NCBI GenBank assembly: GCA_947568835.1
Contig: OX387605.1
Coordinates: forward strand, 5,642,001 to 5,706,000
Direction of reading: 5' to 3'
DNA: 64,000 nt
Source: Protonemura montana
Taxonomy: Eukaryota > Arthropoda > Insecta > Plecoptera > Nemouridae
Part shown: piece after piece, positions 21,110-33,200 of the stretch
Numbering within the stretch: the first letter of the stretch is position 1
Layout of the letters: every line of letters starts with the position of its first letter
Program-made: the position numbers and the translations under genes
The notes under the pieces: generated by a model
Seen by the model: only the letters and a program-made list of their open reading frames with translations
Told to the model about the DNA's origin: nothing
Database searches by the model: none

Positions 21110-22697
21110 TTCTAATTAATACAACGCAACAGTGCGATACACTTCCAAAATCCTGGAGTAAATCTACCTAGCCGGACACTTTTTCCGCGATCACCAGTTG
21201 ACTGCCACTGACATTCCACCATGCGGATTGTAGAGACATCTATCGTCATCTCTATAGCACTGTGCGCGGGACATTTGATGTTCGGAAATTTGAACCAAAC
21301 AGTCTACCCAAGCCATTTAAGACAAGAAAACGCTCCAACCTTCTTCTCAATTACTATGCTGCACTTTCCCCCTCAAAAGCCGCTTACCTACATTCACAAT
21401 ATGATGATATTCGGAAAAGATTTTAGTTATCGAGGCTGGAAATAAAATCTGCCGAAAACTATCTTGGCACGAGCACAGGTAACTCACTCTCAGTTTGCCA
21501 ATAATGGCGAGTTATAAATCGTGGGCGTTGAAGTCTACACAGGACGCTAGCGACAAGATTCCCCCAGTGTGGGACTGGCAGGCAGGAGCAGGAGCAACAG
21601 CATCGGTGTCTGTATCAGGCAGGCCCGCACGTCCCGAGAGATGCCTACTTTATCTCTTGCACAAAATACAAGCCTTTATCTTACACGCGACCCCCCCGAA
21701 ACCCAATCTTGTCTTGCCGCTTGCGACAGCCATTCGTTTCCCGCTTACAAAAAATATACGTGTAAATATAAAAGACTCCAAAAACAAACGGTGATAAATT
21801 TAACATAAAATGTTTTTTCCCTCGCCCCCTCTACCCACCCATCACGACTTGTTTTCCTGGAGGCTAACTTATATGTTTCTTTCGAAATGTATTCTATAAT
21901 TTCTACACGCAATTTTTTTAGATAACGTATTTCCTGTAGAAAAAAAGAGTGCGATTGGTGCGATGAAAAAATAATTTCTCATGTGCTTTGTCGAACGTCG
22001 GAGAAATCTAATCTCTCTTTACTCCCGATTGCTTCTTTAACAACACCCGCGTCGCACATTTCTTAATGGTCACAAGAGTAGTCCGTTATATTTATTACTG
22101 TCCAGTGTCCACAAAGACACAAAATTGATCACCAATGGATTAGATTACCTACTCCACCTAATCTCTTCGTATTACTCTGCGAGGAGAAATAAAGCAAAAC
22201 CCATGTGTATCTAGAACGTCCCAACTATAGAAGTAGCTATATTAGATTTGGCCATTTCGAGACTTGCCCAAAACGCACGTCTTATGCACCCGATGATCCA
22301 GCCCGCAGATCTACATCATCTCGAGATTACAGCTCCATCCCTACAGGGCTATTACAGGGCAGCAAGGTTAATCGGAGAACACAAGTGACCCATTTGTTAG
22401 CACAGTTTGGACTTGGGGTGTCCGTTCGCAAAGGATATATGCCAGCTGTTTTGGAGTAAGCCTCGATATTTAAAGATGTCGCCCAATTGATTTGCAGTTA
22501 ATTCCCCTCGATAACGTCCAGGCTGTTCCCCGGCGGCGTCACGACAAATTGCCGAAATATATTTCAAGGATTACGCTTTACTTATGATGATCTGTACGGA
22601 TTAGGATAACCCTTGGCGGTGCATGGGGCAATATTATTGATAGCAGTACCATTACAAGCTTTGCATGAGAGAAGAGGGTAGAAACTGGTGTATTTAC
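21110..22697. other. HEATR3 5' flank and intergenic sequence
   Basis: The HEATR3 promoter must lie in the first few hundred bases; no TATA box was seen, as expected for a housekeeping gene. A 74-codon plus-strand ORF at 21221-21445 starts in a good context (CCACCATGCGG) with a hydrophobic N-terminus and would be divergent from HEATR3, but I recognise no family. Other ORFs (21495-21794, 22205-22459) look random. Confidence 0.5.
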
Positions 22698-23235
22698 CTG
22701 GATCGGATCTGAACGTGAAGTCTCACCCTGGGTGTTGGACCAGTCAGATGTAGTATCTTTCATGAGCTGGTACAACAACTGGTACAGCTGGTTGGCAAAT
22801 TGTGATGACTGAAAATATCCTGTGGGAGATGGAACGACGGTTGTCAGGATCTAAGTGATGTGGATGTTATGTTCTAGTGAAGTACCTACCCTTAGAGAAA
22901 GACACGCAGAAAAAATCCTAAATGAATCAGCGCTCTCACAAACACGCCTACGATCTACCTCGCCCTCTTGTCACAAACTCGAAAGCTTCTTATATTAAAT
23001 TCCCGTCTTCATCGCGCGCCCGCGATGCCGTAGCCTTCCTCACCACGTCGTGAAACTCTTCCAACTTTCGCTGGCCGGTTTGATGTTGTGTCTCAATTCC
23101 TCTTCCTGACTGTCTTGTACTTCCTCCTTCCAAACTATCACCACCTTGGCGTCCACAGATGCAACATATTGCTGATGTTATCGCCGATGGTGCACTGACA
23201 AGCGTATTGATGACGCAGCGATAACTCACATGCAG
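22698..23235 (-). CDS. Two candidate exons of an unrecognised gene
   Basis: On the minus strand 23235-23044 (192 bases) is open in phase 0 between CAG|CTG and a GTGAGG donor. The segment 22808-22698 (111 bases) is open in phase 0 between TTTTCAG and CAG|GTAAAT. Joined, they read ...QRKLEEFHDV then SSQFANQLYQLLYQLMKDTT, a plausible amphipathic helix, over 101 codons in all. I do not recognise the family, and found neither the start nor the end exon. The second exon has the stronger splice sites. If real, this is a small gene between HEATR3 and Oaz, on the same strand; chance open frames remain possible. Confidence 0.3.
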
Positions 23236-24262
23236 CTGAACCAAACATGCACCGCTATATTGTCAGATCATGAAATAAGAATTTAGCGCTCCCAATTGAT
23301 TTTAGTCACATTACTTTTTACCTCATCTTTGCTTGGAGATCATTTTCTCAAAAAATTTTGAGCAAATTTAGGAAATATGAAATGGATGGAACTATAAGCA
23401 TGGTTAGCATCGGGAGATTATAGGATAATACTTTCGCTTTTTTTGTTTATGAGAAATTTTATTGTAGTGGTTAAATTACTGAGCAATTTGTGGTATCTTT
23501 AAAAAAACAGCAACTCATTGTCAAGTTGTAACGATTGGATGAATATTCAAGAGCAGTTTAAGAAACATAGTCAACAATAAGGTCAACAGCAACCAATTAC
23601 AACTCGGTAAACGACGTGAAGAAGTCCCGAGAACAAAGTTTACAACGTCAAACTTTTAGGTCCATAGGAGGCTCGATTGCCGAAGAATCTGAATAAAACA
23701 TAATGCGATAACAGACCCATCGAAACATGAATGCATCATCAGGAATATGCATCACACGAATCAACAGTATAACGTAACCTGCATAGTAATAAATCAACTA
23801 CCCTGCTTTAAAAAACCAACATAGATTCCTATTATGCACCCAACTCCCACCAGTCATCCGATAAAACAATAAATAATAGAAACAGTGTCACAATAAATTG
23901 GTAGCTATGTACTATATTCATATTTATAAAAACAAATTGTGCTGCCGTACCGATAGTGAAATACTTAGGTACAGTTCAATACTTACAATTAATAATATCC
24001 AATTGCTTGTTATGCAAATTCAACTAATGATGATCATTTGCAAGACGCAATGCTTTTTTTTTAATTTTAACAAAAACGAGAATGATTTTTATAACTGGAT
24101 ACAAACTTCAACATGAAATTTTAATATCTAAGATCACATATAATTTTTCTCATCACACTGATACCCACCTACCAAAAATGCATGATTCATATAATACAAC
24201 GTGATAGTGATGAACTATCTGACCTACACTACCCTCCAAAGTTCCCGACCGAAGTCACCACT
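23236..24262. other. 3' flank / presumed 3'UTR of Oaz
   Basis: AT-rich sequence after the Oaz stop codon. An AATAAA on the minus strand at 23463-23458 is a possible polyadenylation signal, which would give a 3'UTR of about 0.8 kb. No further exon was seen. Confidence 0.4.
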
Positions 24263-27200
24263 TCATCGCGGACTACTCTCCGTGTTACTCGGCGACGACG
24301 GCCCACTGCCTTGCATAGACGACGACGACCCATTCACTTCGTCCTCCCGGCGAACACTCGAGTTCGGCGTGGTCTCACTAGCCAGTCGATCGCCGATCGG
24401 CGACAGAACGTCAATGTCCTCCTCCTGAACCCGCTCCTCCTTGATCTCCACGGGCTCCTGTTTCATTGCACTCAACTCGGCGTTGTGCACCTTCCTAATA
24501 TGCTCCTCGACGTAACTTTGGCGTGAAAAAAGCTCTCTGCAATGCGGGCACCTCACGTGCTGCGTGGCGACATGGCTCTCCAACTGGTCCAGATCTGAAA
24601 ACTCTCTACCGCACACGGGACAACTGAGATGGCCAAGCTTGTTCCCGTTCATCTGCTCCTCGTGGGAGGAGTTGGCGTCGTCCGCGACGTCGTCGACCTC
24701 CATGTGTTCCCCGTGGTGCGACCGCATGTGCACGCTCAGGTTGCGTGCAAGCGCAAACTCTTTGCCGCATTCCACGCACGCGTGGCTCTTCTTGCTGCTC
24801 GAAGAGTGTTTGTGATAGCGTTGGTGGGCCTGAAGACCCAGAGCGCTGCTCAACTCTTTGTTGCACTCGAGACATTTGAACATTGTCGAACCCTTACCGT
24901 TAGGACTCTTGCTCTTGGACTTTTGCTTCGGCGACTCGGCAGTCTTGTAGTAGTGCATCCCCTCCGACCCCATGTCGAACGGGCTATTGTTGTTCAGGTG
25001 GTGGTAGCTGGCCGCCATCACGTTGGCGGCGTCCTCGTCGAGGTGCGCGAAGCTGTGGTTGTCGAGCTCAGCACGGAAAAAGAAGCGCAAACTGCACCGC
25101 GAGCAGTCGTAGGGGCGCGCTGAAAGTCCGTGTTCCAGCATGTGCTGCTGCAGCCCTTGCGCTGCAGTGAACACCGCGCTGCACAGGTAGCACGTAAAGC
25201 TGCCGCACCCCGCGAACGTATGCTCTATGAGGTGCGCCTGTAGCTTGAGCGGCGTCGACAAGTGGCGACGGCACAGGTGACACTCGTGCGTGCCCCCGCC
25301 GTCGGTCAGCATGTGCGTCGCCACGTGCAGCTGGATCTCGCGCTCCGTCTCAAAACTAACTTGACACTTGATGCACTGGTACGTCTTACGGTGCACGGCC
25401 ACCAGGTGCACTTCCAGCGCCGACGCCGACTCGAACTTGACCTGGCATTCGGCGCACCGATGAGCGTCGTCTAGGTGCTGCTGAGACGGCGACGTCTTGT
25501 GATGCATGTGGTAGCAGTCTTTGCACACGTAAGACGCGGACTGCAGACTCGGCGCGAGTCCATTGCCACCGCCGCTGTTGGTCATTATCAGTTTGTGGAC
25601 GTCGAACTGCTTCAAGCAGAGACAGCACTGGAAAAGCGGTTCGGGGATGGCAGAGTTCTTCAGGTGGAAGCGCGCGTGCATGCGCACCTCGATGTCCGAG
25701 ATGAGCGTCTGGCGGCAGACGACGCACGGAGTGGGCAACAGCACCTGCTGCTGGTTGTTCCCTTGCGAGTTGTTGTTCGTGCTGTGCTGCTGAAGGTGCG
25801 TGAAGAACTGGTCCTCGTTGATCATGGTGGCCTTGCACTGTGTGCACGTGCTGCCGGCGATCACCTTGCAGTGCGTGAGTTTGTGCTCGGCCAGCACGGC
25901 GGCCGACGGGCAAAGCTCGTCGCAGATGTTGCACTTGTGCTTGCCAGAGACGCCCGAGCCCTGCGAGTGCGTCTTCATGTGGTTCTCGAGTTCGGTGCGC
26001 GACTTGCAGTTCTCGCTGCAGTAGGCGCAGTGCAGCGAGACGGCACCGTTCTTGCCGGCCGTCGGCTTCACGTGGTGCACGAGCTTGCGATGTGAGAGGA
26101 GCTCGGCCTCCGAGCCGAAGTCGCACCGATCGCAGATGTCACACGTAGTGCCGACGCCTTGCTCGACGCCTCCCTTCTTGCCCGTCTCGTTGCCGGCGTG
26201 GTTGCCGGACGTCGGCCCGTTGTTGCTGCTGCTGATGGCCGACACGGAGCCGTTGCTCTTCGACTTGGGCGACTTCTGCTGCGCCGCGTCTGGCAGGTTG
26301 GCACCGTTGCTGTGGTGCGTTTGCATGTGCTTGTCTAGCAGGAACTCGACGTGGAAGCCTTCCTGGCACAAGTGGCAGTGGTACTGCTTGGAGTGCGCCG
26401 CCAGATGGAACTGCATCTCTAGCTCGGACGCGAACGAGAGGTGGCAGAAGAGACACCGGTGCTGCGGGTGCGACTTGCCGCCGGCCGGCGACGACATGTG
26501 GGGCAAAGGTGCGTGAGCACTGCGCACATGACCGCCGAACTCGGCCTCGGTGCGGTAGACGGCGTTCGATGCCACGCACGCCGTGCACCGGAACAGCTTG
26601 CACTCGTTACTGTGCTTGACGGCAAAGTGTACCTGGATTGCCACCTTGGAGTCGAACATCTCCTTGCAGAGCGAGCAGCGGTAGAGGTGGTGCGCGTGGA
26701 TGTCCATCAGGTGCTTCTGCAGCTCGTCGGGCTTTGCAAACAGCTTTAGGCAGCTCTGGCAGCCGTACTCGGTGGCAGTGGCCATAAAGTGGGAGGCGAC
26801 GTGCTGCTCGAACACCTGCTGCTCGTCGCCGCCTCCACCGCCGCTGAACTTGGCGCCGCAGTGAGGACATGCGACGGTGTTGCTCGACGTGACAGGGCTT
26901 TTTGCCTGCGCGTGGCTCTGCGCGCGTTCCACGCTGCTCAGTATGCCCATCAAGTCCATGCCGCCCCCAGCGCCGCCAAGCAGACCCCGCAGGCCGCCGG
27001 CCTCCTCAAGATGCGCCTTCAGGTGGTTGCGGAACGACTCGAAGTCCGGTAACGCGGCGCTGCACTGGTTGCATAGCAGCGTGCCCGGGTGGTCGTACTG
27101 GTTCATCAGGCTCGACGGCGTCGTTGAGTCGGCGTTGGAAGACAGGAGCGCGTTCTCGGCGGCGATCTTCTGGCGCTTCGCCTGCCGCTCTTCCCCGTGC

Positions 27201-30200
27201 TTCGAGTGGCGGTGAGATTTCTTGCTAAGGTCTGTGGGCTTAAGTTGTTCAGCAGAAGGAGGTGACGAGTTCAACATGTTAGCACCGTTCAGAGGGCCGT
27301 GCATTAGGACGTAGTGGTCGGCGAAGAGGGTGGGCGACGGGAACGACATCGAGCACTGAATGCAGAAGAGGCCTGGGGATGAGCGATTGCTGTGCTCATT
27401 GTGGTGGTCCTTGATGTGTGCCGGTGGACTGACCATGCCGTGGACGCCGATGGCGTGCTTCTGCATGCCTTGGAGGGTGCCGAAACGCATGGTGCAGAGC
27501 TCGCAGGAGTAAGGCATCAGCGAGGATGCTGTCACCGTGTGGTTGTTACCGGCGCCGGGGCCGGGGCCGTTTGGCGACGAAAGGTGGTGTTGGGGGTGCA
27601 CGTTGGGGCTGGGACTTGCCGGGTGGCGATGCCGGTGCGACAGGCTAGAGAACTCGCGCATGTCGCCGTTCAGAATCGAACCTGCACAAATAAGACAGAC
27701 AATTTAGTATTAGGAACGCTTTCGTTGCATCACAAATTTACTGATGAGCTTATATTTTATGTTTCTCTACATATTTATAATGATACTTCGTTTTATTTAA
27801 CTGTGTCAGAGAGCTACTGACCGTTGTCCACTTATACGGACTTCCTAATTTTTTGTCTGCACAGATAAGAAACCTGCACAACAGCCTACACAGCAGACTA
27901 TGAACCTATTTTTTTAAATCAAACTGAGTGATCGACCCATAGAGAGCGAAGTAAACCTCGAGCTACCATATCAAACGTTGACAACATCCCAAGCTAACAA
28001 CAGACAACCCAGAGGCGTCCGAAGCCTATCCACATCGAGTGACTCACCATGCATGGCCTGTACGTGTAGCTGCAGCGCCTCCATGGTGGTGAAGCTATCC
28101 TTGGTGCAGTAAATGCAGGCGAGCTTCGGCGCGGGAAAGGACATGGGCGACCTTATGAGGGGCATCTCGCCCAGCATCAGTCCTCCCAGCAGGCCTCGAG
28201 CGAGCGCGCCTGCGCCAGGCGGGGAGCCCGACATGTCCATGTGATGGTGGGTGAACATGTGGCCCTGCGGGGGAACATGGTATATTAGCAACCAGGCTGC
28301 AGGGGTCAGGATGGTAGGTCCACCGAAGAAGAGCTGGCATTTTGAAGGCAATGGCGGGTTATCTATTTCATAATTTAATTTTTTTTTTAAATAACGCTGC
28401 TAACTCAGTTTTGGCTGTTAGATGTCAGGAATATATCGAACTTCTTCATTGTTTAAAATGTTGACATAACCTAAAAAATAGCCCACCAATGAACCCATGT
28501 GACTGCCCTTGCCCGAACCACACTTTTATCAATTTCACATTGAAATGTGAGCCTTGTATCTTCCTTTCTTTAATCTTGTATATTGAAGACTATGGAATCC
28601 AGAGCACGGTGCTCCGTACACTTCAAAACAACTATAAAGCACAACTATCAGGCACTCAATACCCTCCAGACACTGGCCTGCACGCGTACCTGTAGTTCCT
28701 CTGGCTTGCGGAACACGTCCCCGCACTGCAGACATCGGAAGGAAGTGGTGGCAGCCGCGCCGGGACTGGGCGTGTTGTTACTGCTAGCTCGACTGCTGTT
28801 GCTGGTGTTATGTCCATTGTGTGAGTGATGCTGGTCCTTCTTGTGGTTCTGCATGTGTGACGTCAGCGCCGCCGCCGTGTTGTATCCACGGTTGCACACC
28901 GTGCATTGGAATGGCTTCTGGTTGTCGTGCGTCTTCATGTGGATCTTCAGGTGGTCACTGGAAGCGCAAAGGTGGTAATGTGTTATGGGTTGGACTCATC
29001 TCATAGTAATCAACCGATGACATTTTGAGTTATCTAATTTTAGATATAGTGTAGTTTTGAATGTATTCCACTCTGTCACGTATTAGAAGTCGAAGAGCTG
29101 GCATTGACTGGAACCCTTGTTTCTGGCAAGTCGCTGTGGATATACGTACCTACTTCACCTTACAACGATATGATGTAAACTCATAAAACTCTGTGGTACA
29201 CCCTACCCATGCTCATTACAGGAAAATAATATTCAAATCCCATTTTTCTGAACGTACAAAATGCAAAATATTTTCACAAACAGTGGTTGACTCGAATTGC
29301 TAATAAACAATTTGAATGGTGCACTAATATTTCTTGGGTGCCACCCAGCCCGCGCGCAATTAATAACATAGCACAACCTGGCTTTGAAAAGCTACGATTC
29401 ACTTAGAAGACTCTCAATCATTCGGATTACCAACAAGTAATTCAATTAATATAACAAAATAGGCTTGCGCACCTCCTGTTATTAATCCCAGCAATCTATT
29501 AGATTTAGCAAGCTACTAAGTATTGAGACGTGGGCAAGCCATGGCCACGTTTATCGCATAATAGATAAGGCGAGTGCGCGAATCACGGCGGGGGTCCGCG
29601 CGGCATTAGTTAGGTCGAGACAGGTGCCAAGGTGTACGTTCAGCTCCCTGGGTCACGCAGGCACGTGTCCCGCCACCATTTACAACATCGAACGACACCT
29701 ATTTACAAGCTAGTGTCACCCTAGCGGCGAGCGGGGAGAAAAACATGGATAGGGTTACGTTCATAGCTGCTATGATCTATTTTTTATGACTTTAATTTGA
29801 GTGGTAAATGTCGTATTAACTTTTTTGTTAACAGTGGCTTTTTCTTTCTTCTCCCATAACCCAGAAACCTGCATAATTAGCAGTCTCGCGTCGCCGATCT
29901 TCAATAATAAATAAAAAATATCTTGTTGCATCTCTTGCCAGCTCGAGGCATAGAACCCACAAGCTACGCCACTGTGAAAAGTGACTGATAATAAGCGATG
30001 GGCTCCATTCCGCCGCGCGACCAAACAACTTCATTTCCCAGCGACGGGAAATTATAATTAAGAAAGTCATGAACAGTAGGATGATCGTTTTTTAAACAAC
30101 TGAATGCAAACAGCATGACATCGGGGGCCACACCTGTCCAGCGACGACGTCCCGGGCAGCGGGGCTAGAGCTACGAGATTATTATTTCAGGTCCTTTTCG

Positions 30201-33200
30201 ATCGTCCAGAGATGGAAACGCGCGATACGGCACAGAGGTTTTTTGTTTCCCATAGAGCGATGGATTGCGGTTGGGAGAGACAGGAACTAATTGTCCGGCG
30301 ACTGGCAAGTATTTGTCATTGCAGTGTTCCGACCGTGGAGGTGGCTTTTGCTTGCTACTCCCTGACCGAACAATGCCGTGCGGCGTTTGTATCGGCGGCG
30401 AAGTGATTATCTGCAAATCGCATGACCGCGAATTTGCAGAGCGTCGTCTCGTGAGGACCGTGGCGTGGGTACGGGTGGAGAGATAGCCGGACACTCTCTC
30501 CGCGTTAAAGTGCATCAAAACCGTAGAGCTTGGTTTCCAGAAAGATAAAAAAAGGTATGCGAAACACGAGTAACGAATGTTAATTTGAATGAGATGACTT
30601 TGAAGTGGCTCTGCTGAACATTGCGCTTGATTCACAACAAGAAATAAATGCAAAGTAACGAAATTAAACAGAGCATAATACTTGTAGCTTTTTGAGACGT
30701 ATAGAAAATGCACAACCAGCGCCAGCACAGTGCATATGAATCGTGATAAATCAAATGCATTCGGCTAAGAGCATTTTGACATATCTGCATTCTAAATGGG
30801 TGATCATCAATCATCAACGATGCCCAAGAACTAGATTGGAAAAAAAATGTGTAATAACTGCACTTAAAACAGTTCATCTTATATTCAAGTCATTTGCAAG
30901 TGACTTGATAATGTCTTGATCAACCTTAACACTTCCGAGTAAAAACTCATCTTTGAGTTGCTTTCGAGTTTTCGGGACAGAAATCAGAGTAGTGGAAATA
31001 TGTAGAAAAGTGCGTAGTTGCTTTGCATGTAAAGTGCGTACCTCCTTGAGAACGCAGCTTCGCAGTGCGTGCATCTGTACTTCTTGTCTCCCGTGTGCAG
31101 CTTGATGTGACGGTCGCGACTGCGCTTGTGCTTGAAGAGCCGGCTGCAGAACTCGCAGCGGAACGGCATCTGGTCGCTGTGCGTCTGTAAAACACCAAGA
31201 AAAGAGACGTTCGATTATTTACCTGGACTCTGGGAATCAGGGAATCTGGGGAATATACAACACATATTTAACAACGCCTCTTCAGGTTCCTGTCGAATCG
31301 AGGAATGGATTTCTTCTGAATACTAATAAACAAATAAAAATATCTCAGATTCACCATAGAGACCATGTTGTTTTTATTACTCTACTTCGACCTTTTTTTT
31401 GGTTTTCTCCATGACATTTTTGTACCAAGGCGGCCAGTTACCGTTGCACACATCCAGCCTCCACATCCAAATGATTTAGCTTCAGTGCTGAGATATAATC
31501 GAGAGATCCCGTGCTATCCGGTTGATCGAATGCAATTAAACAAACTCAAGGTGCCGGCAACGACGCCTCCACTAGCCGCGCGATGACAAATTGGGTGACA
31601 ATTTTACACCTCTTGCTTGGCTAATCGAGCGTGAACAGAGTCTACATCGTGGTCGCGAGAAGAACGCGATAGTGAGCGCCAATCACAGCGCCGAAGATTG
31701 AGGGTTGACCTTCCTTTGCAAATCGAGGGGATGTACGGACCTGTAGCATGCTAATTAAATCAATTAATTAAAATGGAGCCCAATTTCATGGTATTGAAAA
31801 CAAACCGCGAATAATGACCAAGTACGTAGTTAATTAAAACCATTTACACCTCTAACAAGGTGACGCTAATTTTTGTCAATGCAGCTGTTGGATTTGTTCT
31901 GACAGGTGATTCCCTTGTCGATGTGACCGTAAAGCGAATACGGGAATGTGAAATTCGCTATCGAATAGTCGGGGGACGTAATGCCGCGTCGGAATGATTG
32001 TAAATTCGCGGCCGGCAGATCGAAATATCGGATAATGCAACGAACAAAAAATACTTAATCCATCAAAAATGTAAACGCAAGGGAGCTGCCGATCTAGAAT
32101 TACGATTAAATTATTTTATTTTATCGGTGCCATTTGATACCAGCCTTGAAAAACTTCTTTTTTGAGCTATTCACCGTCCCAGAAAGGTAAACTATCTTGA
32201 AATATTGTCATCGCATAGAAAATGATAACATCTTTGGAAAAGCGGTCGCTTATATACGAGAGCTAGTTGTTTTTGTTGGCCATATGGCCAAAGGCTCCAG
32301 GTAGGTATGTCAAGCAAAGAAGTCGAGTGTCCATCAAATTTGTCATGTGCCGCGAGTGCCGCGGGAGGAAGAATCAGAAAACTGCATTCAGAAGAGTCCG
32401 TAGATGCGGCGAGCCGGCGATCACGCTATTCTAACACCACCAACACTGCAGCGAAATTCGAAGATAGGCCTTGGCAATCACGAAACCTAAATAAAGCCAT
32501 TTGTTTATCAAGTACGCGTACCGACCGCGACTTCTTGCGCTCAAGCAACAAGCACGTGAATGCGATACGTTTAAAAGATTCCGTCTCTGGCGACGAGAGC
32601 ATTTTTAGGACTCCGCTCGTTTGTGCGTTGCCTCATGAGCCGCCGACACTGCTAACATTCCCTAGTCGCGATTAGAAGGAGCAGTGTGTTACGTGTCACC
32701 ACGGTCAGTTTACGGCCGCCGCGATGTAGATGGTCATCATTTGTATGGAAACAAATTAAAACACACCGACTCAAACAATATCGCATTCCGATTCGTTATT
32801 AGAACTAAGATACGTATGTCGTGTTAAATGGGAAAAAGGCAATACCTTTACGTATATAGCGGTAGCAATCCAGTTAGCTAAAGGACTGTTTTTTTTTTGT
32901 TTAGCGGTATGACAAGAGGAGAGGTCAACGTCTTGGCTATAAGGACAGGTCATGTAGAAGACAAGACGTCGTGTAGATGACGTATTACTGTAATCTTGAG
33001 GAAAACCGGTGAGAGCGCTAGAAAACATATCGGCTGGTTCATTTATGAGGAAGCTAAAGGTATAAAGAACAAAGCAATGGGCTGAGCAGTGCTGGATGTG
33101 TGCTCTCGCATTCAATAGTAGTTTCACTAAGCACAAAGAGAGGAAATATTGCAATTTGTCGGTAGAGCTGGTATTTATTTCGTGTCATAAAACGTTTTGT

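Noticed and set aside
25386-26126. 246-codon minus-strand ORF and several 70-200 codon ORFs on both strands across 24.2-27.8 kb (for example plus 25475-26095)
   Set aside because: They overlap the large Oaz exon in other frames and on the opposite strand. Their length comes from the high GC content of the zinc-finger exon; composition is Arg/Val/Ala-biased without family features.
30171-30728. 185-codon minus-strand ORF in Oaz intron 3
   Set aside because: It lies on the Oaz strand but has no splice acceptor linking it; its translation has no domain features, and flanking Oaz exons join in phase without it.
32307-32675. 122-codon plus-strand ORF in Oaz intron 2
   Set aside because: Not similar to anything I know, with low-complexity Ser/Arg content; frames of this length are expected by chance in a 64-kb window.
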